Source of the DNA: Nocardioides albertanoniae
GTDB taxonomy: Bacteria > Actinomycetota > Actinomycetes > Propionibacteriales > Nocardioidaceae
Direction of reading: 5' to 3'
Assembly (NCBI RefSeq): GCF_006716315.1
Contig: NZ_VFOV01000001.1
Span: 2,620,501 to 2,684,500, forward strand
Length of the DNA: 64,000 bases
The notes beneath the pieces were generated by a model. The model was not told the DNA's origin. It ran no database searches and worked only from the letters and a program-made list of their open reading frames with translations. Positions 1 through 6,214 of the stretch are shown here, in pieces (the first letter of the stretch is position 1; each line of letters starts with the position of its first letter). Both the position numbers and the translations under genes were made by a program.

Positions 1-2
1 CC

Positions 3-92
3 TACCTGGGCGACAACCGACGTACGTCCCTCACGGCTGAGCGCGACGCCGCTGTCGCTCGCACCGAGCTGTTCCCCGTGCGGCTCGGCTAG
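3..92 (+). CDS. C-terminal end of an unidentified protein
   Basis: The window opens inside a reading frame that stays open for 29 codons and stops at TAG 90-92, nine bases before the next ATG. The visible tail ends in RTELFPVRLG and uses G or C in most third codon positions, as the real genes here do. Too little protein remains to name a family, and chance openness in GC-rich DNA cannot be excluded. The short gap suggests it could be cotranscribed with the DUF1304 gene that follows. Confidence 0.4.
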   Translation, partial: YLGDNRRTSLTAERDAAVARTELFPVRLG

Positions 93-101
93 TCTCGTCT
101 C

Positions 102-488
102 ATGGTCGTTGTCGGGTTGGTCCTCGCGGCGGTGGCCGCGCTGCTGCACGTCTACATCTTCGTGATGGAGTCGTTGACCTGGACGAGCGAGAAGACGCGG
201 GCGGTGTTCGGCACCAGTGCCGCCGAGGCCGAGGCCACCAGGGAGCTCGCGTTCAACCAGGGGTTCTACAACCTGTTCCTGGCGATCGTCACCGCGGTGG
301 GGATGATCCTGTTCGCCCTCGACGCCACAGAAGCCGGCACGGCGCTGATGCTCGCCGGTGTCGGATCCATGGCAGCAGCCGCCGCCGTGCTGTTCGTCGC
401 TTCGCCCGACAAGCGCAGCGCCGCGCTCAAGCAGGGAGTCGTGCCCCTGCTCGCCGTGCTCGCGCTGATCCTCGGCGTAGCGATCTGA
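102..488 (+). CDS. DUF1304 family membrane protein
   Basis: A 128-residue, almost wholly hydrophobic protein with about four membrane helices (roughly residues 2-24, 47-69, 74-97 and 105-127). The first helix carries the family-typical LLHVYIFVMESLTW stretch, followed by the conserved FNQGFYNLFLA segment near residues 51-61; these identify the DUF1304 family, whose members are small inner-membrane proteins of unknown function. Full length for the family. It sits right behind a truncated upstream frame and is convergent with the DUF1772 gene. No biochemical role can be inferred. Confidence 0.85.
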   Translation: MVVVGLVLAAVAALLHVYIFVMESLTWTSEKTRAVFGTSAAEAEATRELAFNQGFYNLFLAIVTAVGMILFALDATEAGTALMLAGVGSMAAAAAVLFVASPDKRSAALKQGVVPLLAVLALILGVAI

Positions 489-504
489 CCGGCGCGCGGG
501 GGAG

Positions 505-1014
505 TCAGCCGGCGAGGCGCCCCTGGAGCACCAGGCTCCACGCGAGACAGACGAATGCGACCGATGTCGTGAGCGTGCGCAGGACGTTCCAGCGGACCCA
601 CCTCGTCTCGTCGAACGCCGCGCGCACGCCGGCGAGGTCGGTGATGCGGTCCGGGGGACCGGCCGCCTTCAGCGCGTCGTTGAGGGGGAGATGCACGGCG
701 ATGGTGGTCACGAACGCGACCAGGTAGAGCACGAGCGCTCCCGCCGCCCACGGCAGCAGACTGCGTTGCTCGGAGCCGAGGCTCAGCGCGGTCGCCGCCG
801 CGGTGAAGACGAGCGAGCCCAGGAAGCCGCTCACCATGAACCACGGGTTGATGATCGCCCGGTCGAGCGCTTGGAACGACGCGATGAAGACGTGGTCGCC
901 GGCCGACTTCAGGCCCGGCATGATGGTGTGGGCGTAGAGGCCGAAGTAGCCCGCCATCAGACCGGTGGTCATGGTCGCGGCGAGCAGCGCGAGCGTGCGG
1001 ATGTCGTCGAGCAT
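505..1014 (-). CDS. DUF1772 family (anthrone oxygenase-like) membrane protein
   Basis: A 169-residue protein with about four membrane helices. The N-terminal ATMTTGLMAGYFGLYAHTIMPGL, the central WFMVSGFLG and the late HLPLNDAL and RWNVLRTLTT segments match DUF1772, a family that includes fungal anthrone oxygenases but is mostly uncharacterised in bacteria. I chose the ATG at 1014 because GGGG lies four bases upstream and the conserved part starts there; an in-frame GTG or ATG-type start at 1050 would add 12 residues. It is divergent from the recombinase gene, with a 32-bp palindrome between them. Confidence 0.75.
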   Translation of the reverse strand: MLDDIRTLALLAATMTTGLMAGYFGLYAHTIMPGLKSAGDHVFIASFQALDRAIINPWFMVSGFLGSLVFTAAATALSLGSEQRSLLPWAAGALVLYLVAFVTTIAVHLPLNDALKAAGPPDRITDLAGVRAAFDETRWVRWNVLRTLTTSVAFVCLAWSLVLQGRLAG

Positions 1015-1052
1015 GACCCCATCAAAGCGCGTCCCGATCGCGGTGACCATCG

Positions 1053-1084
1053 ATTTCCGCGATAGTACCCCCTATCGCAGAAAT
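1053..1084. promoter_or_regulatory. 32-bp imperfect palindrome between divergent genes
   Basis: The arms 1053-1065 (ATTTCCGCGATAG) and 1072-1084 (CTATCGCAGAAAT) are complementary at 12 of 13 positions around a 6-base centre. It lies between the DUF1772 gene (-) and the recombinase gene (+), 29 bases before the recombinase start. It could be an operator or a binding site for the recombinase itself. Which protein binds is unknown. Confidence 0.6.
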
Positions 1085-1112
1085 GTTCGAATAGGCTGTA
1101 AAGTAGGGGACT

Positions 1113-2120
1113 GTGAGCGTAGCTGACGAGGTGGTGTTCCGCGATGTCGTCGAGGCATTCCTCACCGATCGAGCGACGCTGACCCGGCGCGGTCTCAACG
1201 ACAGGTCGCGTGACGCCTACCGTCAGGACCTCACCGCATGGGCGCGACAGCTGCATGTCGACGCGGGCGGCGACGCCGAGGCCGACGCGCTGAAACGCGT
1301 TCCGATCTCCGCACTGACCGATCAGAACGTACGCATCGCCTACCGGTCGTTGCGGGAAAGCTCCGCCGCGGCGACCTGTCAGCGTCGTGTCGGCACGCTT
1401 CGGCTGTTCACCCAGTGGCTGCAGCTCGAAGGTCACCTGCTGGGGGATCCCACGCTGCGCATCGAGGCTCCCGAGCGGCCGAGCCGGCTGCCTGCCGGAT
1501 GGAGCGTCGACGAGCTGCGCCGCCTGGCGCGTGCCGCTTCGACGCCCCGCGACGGCACCGACCGGCGTCGCTGGCCGGCTCGTGATCGAGCGATCTTCGC
1601 GGTGCTGGTCACCACCGGCGTACGTGCTGCGGAGCTGTGCGGTCTCTGCGTCGGATCCATCAGGCGCGAACCCGACGGAGAGACGCTCGTGCAGGTGATC
1701 GGCAAGGGCGACAAGCAGCGCAACCTGCCCCTGCCGCCAGAGGCCGTGGATGCGGTCGACGCCTATCTGGCAGAGCGTGAGGCCCGTTTCGGGGCCGCAG
1801 CGCCCAGCGATGTCCTGTTTCTGCTCACCTCGGCCAAGCCGTTGCTCCCTGGGGCGCTCAACCATCTGGTGGAGACCTGGATCCGGCTCGCTGCCGCCCC
1901 GAAGCAACCTGGCGAAGCTGCGCACGCATTTCGTCACAGCGCCGCCAAAGGACTGATCCGATCCGGCGTACCCGTGCCGGCCGTTCAGGGCCTGCTCGGC
2001 CACGAAGATCTCAAGACGACCGGCATCTACGTGAAGGCGACTGCCGCCGACACCCGCGACGCCGTGCTGCTCTCACCAGCGCGTGAAGTGCTGCGAGAGA
2101 CGGCCATACCTACACCTTGA
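1113..2120 (+). CDS. Tyrosine recombinase (XerC/XerD-like)
   Basis: A 335-residue site-specific recombinase that would cut and rejoin DNA through a 3'-phosphotyrosine. The N-terminal SAM-like core-binding domain spans about residues 8-115 and the catalytic domain about 130-325. All active-site residues are visible: Arg171 (TTGVRAAEL), Lys198 or Lys201 (GKGDK), His271 and Arg274 (HAFRH), His297 (GHED) and the nucleophile Tyr306 (TGIYVK). The GTG start at 1113 has AGGGGA just upstream. Length and architecture fit XerC/D better than phage integrases. A dif-like site begins three bases after the stop codon, which suggests this enzyme acts there. Whether it is one of the chromosomal Xer pair or a separate one-protein system cannot be decided from the window. 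Confidence 0.85.
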   Translation: MSVADEVVFRDVVEAFLTDRATLTRRGLNDRSRDAYRQDLTAWARQLHVDAGGDAEADALKRVPISALTDQNVRIAYRSLRESSAAATCQRRVGTLRLFTQWLQLEGHLLGDPTLRIEAPERPSRLPAGWSVDELRRLARAASTPRDGTDRRRWPARDRAIFAVLVTTGVRAAELCGLCVGSIRREPDGETLVQVIGKGDKQRNLPLPPEAVDAVDAYLAEREARFGAAAPSDVLFLLTSAKPLLPGALNHLVETWIRLAAAPKQPGEAAHAFRHSAAKGLIRSGVPVPAVQGLLGHEDLKTTGIYVKATAADTRDAVLLSPAREVLRETAIPTP

Positions 2121-2123
2121 GAT

Positions 2124-2151
2124 AGCGCCGATAATGCACATTATGTCAGGT
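2124..2151 (+). other. dif-like Xer recombination site
   Basis: A 28-bp site with the Xer layout: left arm AGCGCCGATAA (2124-2134), six-base centre TGCACA (2135-2140), right arm TTATGTCAGGT (2141-2151). The inner arm bases GATAA and TTATG form the expected dyad. As I recall the actinobacterial dif consensus, only about three outer positions differ; the core CCGATAAT and ACATTATGTCA agree fully. It starts three bases after the recombinase stop codon. If it is the chromosomal dif, the window lies at the replication terminus. Confidence 0.75.
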
Positions 2152-2261
2152 TCCGCGTATCGCATCAGATGCAATCACGGGTTTGCGACCGATCCACTAC
2201 CCCGTCTGCCACGGCGAACCCGAGCCAGCCGAAACAAGTGGCCCGGCGCAACGACACGGTC

Positions 2262-2274
2262 TAGCATCGCGCCC
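2262..2274 (+). promoter_or_regulatory. -10 box for a leaderless leader peptide
   Basis: TAGCAT at 2262-2267 matches the actinobacterial TANNNT -10 box. The predicted transcription start falls on the ATG at 2275, so the leader peptide would be translated from a leaderless mRNA. No convincing -35 box is seen. Confidence 0.5.
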
Positions 2275-2322
2275 ATGAACTCTTTCTGCTGCTTCGCTGC
2301 CGGGCGCACCCGCCGCTCCTGA
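2275..2322 (+). CDS. 15-residue leader peptide MNSFCCFAAGRTRRS
   Basis: A 15-codon frame starting at the predicted transcription start and ending at TGA 2320-2322. Its FCCF core and Arg-rich end are the only distinctive features. The end of the frame forms one arm of a hairpin (2311-2318 with 2321-2328), so ribosome position on this frame would decide RNA folding downstream. It precedes the GNAT acetyltransferase by about 100 bases. I read it as a regulatory leader peptide, not a functional product; conservation would have to be tested. Confidence 0.5.
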   Translation: MNSFCCFAAGRTRRS

Positions 2323-2413
2323 GCGGCGAGCACCGTCTCACCTGACCGCTCCGCCGCTCCCTCGTCCCAGGCTCGACGCGAACGCGTCGATCTTCTTCGA
2401 CCCGGAACGGAGC
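2311..2413 (+). promoter_or_regulatory. Candidate translational attenuator with exclusive hairpins
   Basis: Segment 1 CGCCGCTC (2311-2318, inside the leader frame) pairs perfectly with segment 2 GAGCGGCG (2321-2328). Segment 2 can equally pair with segment 3 CGCCGCTC (2352-2359). Segment 3 overlaps GCTCCG (2348-2353), which is complementary to CGGAGC (2408-2413), the ribosome binding site of the GNAT gene. Thus 1:2 leaves segment 3 free to mask the binding site, while a ribosome stalled in the leader would allow 2:3 and expose it. This is the logic of erm-type attenuators; function here is inferred. Confidence 0.45.
2373..2390 (+). terminator. Hairpin in the leader of the GNAT gene
   Basis: TCGACGCG (2373-2380) and CGCGTCGA (2383-2390) form a perfect 8-bp stem with a two-base loop, followed by TCTTCTT. 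It could act as a weak intrinsic terminator or simply as a spacer stem inside the attenuator. Confidence 0.4.
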
Positions 2414-2419
2414 ATTCGT

Positions 2420-2938
2420 ATGCCCAAGCACCCCAGCACTGACTTCCCTCGGATCCGCGCTTTCCAGGACCGTGACCTTGACGCCGTCGTCGAGCTTTCG
2501 CTCCTGGCGTGGGAGCCCGTGTTCGTCTCGTTCGAGAACGTCCTCGGCACGATCATCTTCGACCACATGTACCGGCCCGACTGGCAAACCGCCCAAGCCA
2601 CCGCAGTGCGGGCCAACTGCCTGAACGAAGACACTGAGACCTATGTCGTGGTCACGGAGCACGACCAGCCTGTTGGCTTCGCAGTTCTCCTGCAGGACCA
2701 GGCAGAGTCTGTAGGTGTCGTCGACATGATCGCCGTGCACCCCGACCACCAGCGGCACGGTCACGCCCGACGGCTCATGGAGCTCGCCATCGACCGTTTT
2801 CATGGTCAGGGTCTGGACCTCGTCAACGTAGCCACCGGTGGAGACCCAGGGCATGCGCCGGCCCGAGCGCTCTATGAGGCGGTCGGGTTCACCGGACTCC
2901 CCCTCAAGACCTACTACCTGGCGGGCCCGCCACGCTGA
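2420..2938 (+). CDS. GNAT family N-acetyltransferase
   Basis: A 172-residue acetyl-CoA-dependent acetyltransferase of the GNAT fold. Motif A lies at about residues 101-120 (VDMIAVHPDHQRHGHARRLM); Gln111-Arg-His-Gly114-His-Ala116 is the acetyl-CoA pyrophosphate loop. The C-terminal ALYEAVGF is the usual GNAT motif B end. The substrate cannot be read from sequence. The start has GGAGC seven bases upstream, and that site can be masked by the leader RNA. A leader-peptide attenuator plus the convergent phosphotransferase gene next door point to antibiotic modification, but this is inference only. Confidence 0.85.
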   Translation: MPKHPSTDFPRIRAFQDRDLDAVVELSLLAWEPVFVSFENVLGTIIFDHMYRPDWQTAQATAVRANCLNEDTETYVVVTEHDQPVGFAVLLQDQAESVGVVDMIAVHPDHQRHGHARRLMELAIDRFHGQGLDLVNVATGGDPGHAPARALYEAVGFTGLPLKTYYLAGPPR

Positions 2939-2986
2939 TCTCCCGCGGCGAGGCTGGACTGTGCACAGCTAGCCATCGCCAGGTCT

Positions 2987-3925
2987 TCACCGGAGCTGGA
3001 TGTCGACCTCGGCCGCGATCGCCTCGACCATCGAGGTGAGGCGCTCGACCCGGGCAGGCATCGTGTGCCGATAGCCGGCGATGGTGAGCAGGCCTGGGCC
3101 GACAAAGCCCCACGAGCGGGCTCGGGTCCAGGTCTCGTCGTCGACCCCGGACGCGATCCGGAGCAGCTCGCGAGCAGGAGCTTCGAAGATGCTCCACGCG
3201 TAGAGCATGTCCACGGACCTGTCACCGACGCCGATGCCCCCGAAGTCGATCACTCCGGCCAACCGCCCGTCATGGTGAACCAGGAGGTTCTCCTCGGACA
3301 GGTCGGCGTGCACCCAGCAGGCGGATTCGGTGGCGGACGGGACGTCTCGCAAACGCCGCCACGCCTCACGAACGCTGACGGGGTCGAACAGGTCCGCCAG
3401 CTCTTCAGCCGCATGATCGGCCCATCGGTCGATGGTGTCGGTCACCGGCTCACCGCTGCGGTAGCCCCAGTGCTCGGGGCCGGCCGGAACGTCGGTGGTG
3501 CCGATCTCGTGGAGGCTCTGGAGGAAGGCACCCAAGGACCCTGCCAGGAGAGCCTGCTGCGAGTCATCCAGCTCGAGCGGGAGGTCGCCTGGCACCCAGG
3601 AGACCACCGCCCACGGCCGTGGGAAGGTCTCGCTGGGCCGGCCAACGACGACGATGTCGGGGACCGCAACTGACAGATCGGGCGCGAGGCGGGGCAGCCA
3701 GCGCACCTCGCTCGCAAGGTCCGCGACGTAGTCGTCCGACCGAGGCAACCGGATGGCCAGGGTGTCTCCGATGCGGAAGACCCAGTTGCTGCTCCCGGAT
3801 GAGTGGATCGATCGGACGGGCAGGTCGGCCAGATGTGGAGCTTGCTCGCGAAGCAGCCGGGTCACTACCTGCGGGCCTGGGACACCATCGAGCGAGGCTG
3901 AGGAAAGTTGGCTCACCCCGCACAT
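2987..3925 (-). CDS. Aminoglycoside/macrolide-type phosphotransferase
   Basis: A 312-residue APH-fold small-molecule kinase. The Brenner motif HADLSEEN (His206, Asp208, Asn213) holds the catalytic base, and VIDFGG (Asp227) binds Mg-ATP. The N-terminal lobe holds SGSSNWVFRIGDTLAIRLPR, the nucleotide-binding region. The family phosphorylates aminoglycosides, macrolides or metabolites such as homoserine or choline; the SSNWVFR and AIRLPR segments recall macrolide 2'-phosphotransferase-like proteins. I chose ATG 3925; an upstream in-frame start at 3970 lacks a clear ribosome site. It is convergent with the GNAT gene. Confidence 0.8.
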   Translation of the reverse strand: MCGVSQLSSASLDGVPGPQVVTRLLREQAPHLADLPVRSIHSSGSSNWVFRIGDTLAIRLPRSDDYVADLASEVRWLPRLAPDLSVAVPDIVVVGRPSETFPRPWAVVSWVPGDLPLELDDSQQALLAGSLGAFLQSLHEIGTTDVPAGPEHWGYRSGEPVTDTIDRWADHAAEELADLFDPVSVREAWRRLRDVPSATESACWVHADLSEENLLVHHDGRLAGVIDFGGIGVGDRSVDMLYAWSIFEAPARELLRIASGVDDETWTRARSWGFVGPGLLTIAGYRHTMPARVERLTSMVEAIAAEVDIQLR

Positions 3926-3991
3926 GATCGTCGACTCGCGCGGTGACACAACTCGTTTTTCTACGACCACGGCGCCGTCGCACCGTGGTCG

Positions 3992-4597
3992 TCACCCCAC
4001 GGGTTCGAGGACCTCCCCCGACCGGCGTGAGCGGATGATCGTGCAGACCGTGGTGGCGACGACTGCGCCTGTGAAGTTGGAGACGAAGTCGAGCATCGTG
4101 TTGTCGTAGCCCCCGACGCCGTTGTCCATGTTGAGCGAGATGAGGAACTCCATCAGCTCGTTGAGCGAGCTGACCCCCAGTGAGACCAGCACCGCCGTGA
4201 CGGCGAGCGCCGCCGCGGGGCCTCGGGCTCCGAACACCTGGCGCAGGACGTGGAGAGCCATCACGGCCACCAGCCCGTACAGGTAGGCGTGCACCACCTG
4301 GTCGTACTTGAGGATGTAGAAGTCGCCACCCTGGTCGACGAGCGGGAAGATGCGCTGGGCGAAGAGCACGTGCTCCCCCATCACCACGCCTCCGCCGAGG
4401 ACGTGCATCAAGCCCCAGAGCGAGAAGCCCCACAACATCCAGGTCGGGAAGCGGGCCGTACGCTGCAGCCACACGAGGCCGGCCAGCAAGACGGCGATGA
4501 CGAGCACGTAGATGACGAACTCACTGTTGCCGGTGCGCAGGAACCAGACGCTGCCCGCCAGCAGGTACACCACCGAGAACGCCAGCACCTTTCGCAT
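3992..4597 (-). CDS. DUF2238 (YjdF-like) membrane protein
   Basis: A 201-residue membrane protein with about six helices. Characteristic stretches are LHVLGG-GVVMGEHVLF, KYDQVVHAYLYG near residues 98-109, LNELMEFLI and GYDNTMLDFVSNFTGA; the Asp, His and Glu residues in these match DUF2238, an uncharacterised inner-membrane family. TAACTT lies six to seven bases before the ATG, so the gene is probably leaderless. It lies upstream of the phosphotransferase gene on the same strand, with 66 bases between them. Confidence 0.7.
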   Translation of the reverse strand: MRKVLAFSVVYLLAGSVWFLRTGNSEFVIYVLVIAVLLAGLVWLQRTARFPTWMLWGFSLWGLMHVLGGGVVMGEHVLFAQRIFPLVDQGGDFYILKYDQVVHAYLYGLVAVMALHVLRQVFGARGPAAALAVTAVLVSLGVSSLNELMEFLISLNMDNGVGGYDNTMLDFVSNFTGAVVATTVCTIIRSRRSGEVLEPVG

Positions 4598-4636
4598 CGC
4601 GGAAAGTTACCACGGGCGGCGAGCTCGAGCTGGGTG

Positions 4637-5005
4637 CTACGTCCCGACGGCGGTGCGGCGTAGAGCCTGGATCGTCCGTACATCCGCAGCTGTTGCGATC
4701 GCCAGGGCCGGCACCACGACCTTGGGCCCGAGGTTGCCCTCGCGCCGCGCGAGATGCAGGCAGTACGCCGCGATCGCGACGTTGAGCCCGGCGCGGGCCG
4801 CCATCCACGGGAGCCTGCGCCGCCCCGCCAGCAGGCCGGGCACCAGCGCCAGGTCGGCGGCGCCGATCACGCGCAGCGCCACAGGGTGGTCGCCGAGCAT
4901 CAAGGCTCTCCCCACCCTGTCCGGCGCGAGGAGGATCGCCGCCCCGATCGGCAGTGTGGCCATTCCGACGACGGCGGCCGAGCGCCGCGCACTCTCAGGG
5001 TCCAT
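4637..5005 (-). CDS. Small membrane protein of unknown function
   Basis: A 122-residue protein with three to four hydrophobic segments (GMATLPIGAAILLAP, VIGAADLALVPGLLAG, ARAGLNVAIAAYCLHLA, VVVPALAIATAADV). I do not recognise the family. ATG 5005 gives the compact form starting MDPESARRSAA; an in-frame start at 5047 would add 14 residues. It lies upstream of the DUF2238 gene on the same strand and is divergent from azlC. No role can be inferred. Confidence 0.6.
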   Translation of the reverse strand: MDPESARRSAAVVGMATLPIGAAILLAPDRVGRALMLGDHPVALRVIGAADLALVPGLLAGRRRLPWMAARAGLNVAIAAYCLHLARREGNLGPKVVVPALAIATAADVRTIQALRRTAVGT

Positions 5006-5086
5006 GGACCCAGTGTGTCCCACCGGTCGAAGGAGCCCGATGGACAACCGTCAGCAAGACCACGCCCGCTCCCCTAGGCTCCGAGC

Positions 5087-5170
5087 GTGACTGAGAACGT
5101 GCTGATGGGTGGCCCGCGGGTCACGTCCGGTGACCACGTACGCCCCACGCCGAGCTCTGCTCCCCTGTGA
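5087..5170 (+). CDS. Possible leaderless 27-codon ORF coupled to azlC
   Basis: TAGGCT at 5076-5081 is a good -10 box placed six bases before GTG 5087, predicting a leaderless transcript. The frame encodes 27 residues (starting MTENVLMGG, ending PSSAPL) and its TGA overlaps the azlC GTG as GTGA, the usual signature of translational coupling here. A 6-bp stem GGTCAC/GTGACC lies inside it. It could be a leader peptide that feeds ribosomes into azlC, or a misread 5' leader. Confidence 0.4.
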   Translation: MTENVLMGGPRVTSGDHVRPTPSSAPL

Positions 5171-5853
5171 CCGATCAGCGGAGGTCGTTCCTGTGGGGTC
5201 TGCGGCTGGGGGTGCCGTTCGCCCTCGTGGGGTTCGTGCTGAGCCTCTCCTTCGCCGTGCTCGCCCGACAGGCCGGATTCAGCACGGCGCAGGCGATCGT
5301 CACCTCGGTGATCGTGTTCGCCGGCTCAGCCCAGTTCGCGATGCTCTCGGTGGTCACCGGCGGTGGCGGCGTGCCCGCTGCGCTCGCCGCAGCCAGCCTG
5401 ATGAACTCGCGCTTCTTGGCGATGGGCATCGCGCTCGCGCCCTCGCTGCCGGGCGGCCCGGTCAAGCGGGCCGCTCAGGGGCAGGCCGTGGTCGACGCCT
5501 CCTGGGCGCTGGCCAACCGCGGCGACGGCACCTTCGACAGGTGGTTGCTGTTCGGCACGACGGCGCCGCAATACCTCACCTGGACGCTCGGATCCGTGGT
5601 CGGTGCCGTGTTCGGCGATGCCCTCGGATCCCCGGACCGGCTCGGGCTCGACGCGATCTATCCGACGTTCTTCCTCGCGTTGCTGATCGCCGAGCTGCGT
5701 GACCGCGCCACCCGGTGGGTCGCGATCGGCGGCGGGGTCGTCGCGCTCGCGCTCGTGCCTCTCGCACCGCCCGGCGTACCTGTCCTGGCCGCGAGTGCGG
5801 TGGCACTGGTCGGTCTCTTCAGGAGGCCGGAGATGACACGGGAGCCGGCATGA
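5167..5853 (+). CDS. azlC: AzlC family branched-chain amino acid exporter, large subunit
   Basis: A 228-residue inner-membrane protein with about six helices. The N-terminal GLRLGVPFALVGFVLSLSFAVLARQAGFS and the FAGSAQFAMLSVV segment near residues 55-67 are typical of AzlC (BrnF), which pairs with AzlD (BrnE) to export branched-chain amino acids or methionine. The GTG start overlaps the stop of a possible 27-codon leader frame, and its stop overlaps the azlD start (ATGA), so the two exporter subunits should be made together. Confidence 0.9.
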   Translation: MTDQRRSFLWGLRLGVPFALVGFVLSLSFAVLARQAGFSTAQAIVTSVIVFAGSAQFAMLSVVTGGGGVPAALAAASLMNSRFLAMGIALAPSLPGGPVKRAAQGQAVVDASWALANRGDGTFDRWLLFGTTAPQYLTWTLGSVVGAVFGDALGSPDRLGLDAIYPTFFLALLIAELRDRATRWVAIGGGVVALALVPLAPPGVPVLAASAVALVGLFRRPEMTREPA

Positions 5854-6167
5854 CGCTGTCGCACAACCAGATCTGGGTGCTCATCATCGCGTGTGCGGTG
5901 CTGACCGCCGTGATCAAGGGGTTCGGGCCCGTGCTGCTCGGCGGCCGCGGCCTTCCGGGCTGGTTCAACAGGGTGATCGCACTGATGGCGCCCGCCCTGC
6001 TCAGCGCCCTGGTGCTCACCGCGGTCCTGGCCCACGAACGTACGTGGTCGGTCGGGGCGCACACCGTCGGGGTGGCCGTCGCCGGCGTGATGCTCTGGCG
6101 CCGGCTGCCACTGGTGCTGTGTGTCGGGGTGGCGGTCGGCTTCACCGCTCTGCTGCGGATGTGGTGA
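5850..6167 (+). CDS. azlD: AzlD family branched-chain amino acid exporter, small subunit
   Basis: A 105-residue protein with three to four helices; the IWVLIIACAVLTAVIKGFGP start and the central PALLSALVLTAVLA match AzlD/BrnE, the small partner of AzlC. The ATG at 5850 overlaps the azlC stop codon by four bases, a standard translational-coupling arrangement. Length is normal for the family. The exported substrate is not known for this pair. Confidence 0.9.
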   Translation: MTLSHNQIWVLIIACAVLTAVIKGFGPVLLGGRGLPGWFNRVIALMAPALLSALVLTAVLAHERTWSVGAHTVGVAVAGVMLWRRLPLVLCVGVAVGFTALLRMW

Positions 6168-6214
6168 CCGCCAGGTCGTGACGTGCGTGGTCAGGCACGT
6201 GGCAGCATGTGCCC

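Noticed and set aside
2162..2172. Short palindrome GCATC-A-GATGC after the dif-like site
   Set aside because: Five-base arms in GC-rich DNA are expected by chance and no gene arrangement supports a role.
1113..3925. Prophage or complete integrative element at the recombinase
   Set aside because: No excision factor, replication, relaxase or phage structural gene is found, and the recombinase looks like XerC/D.
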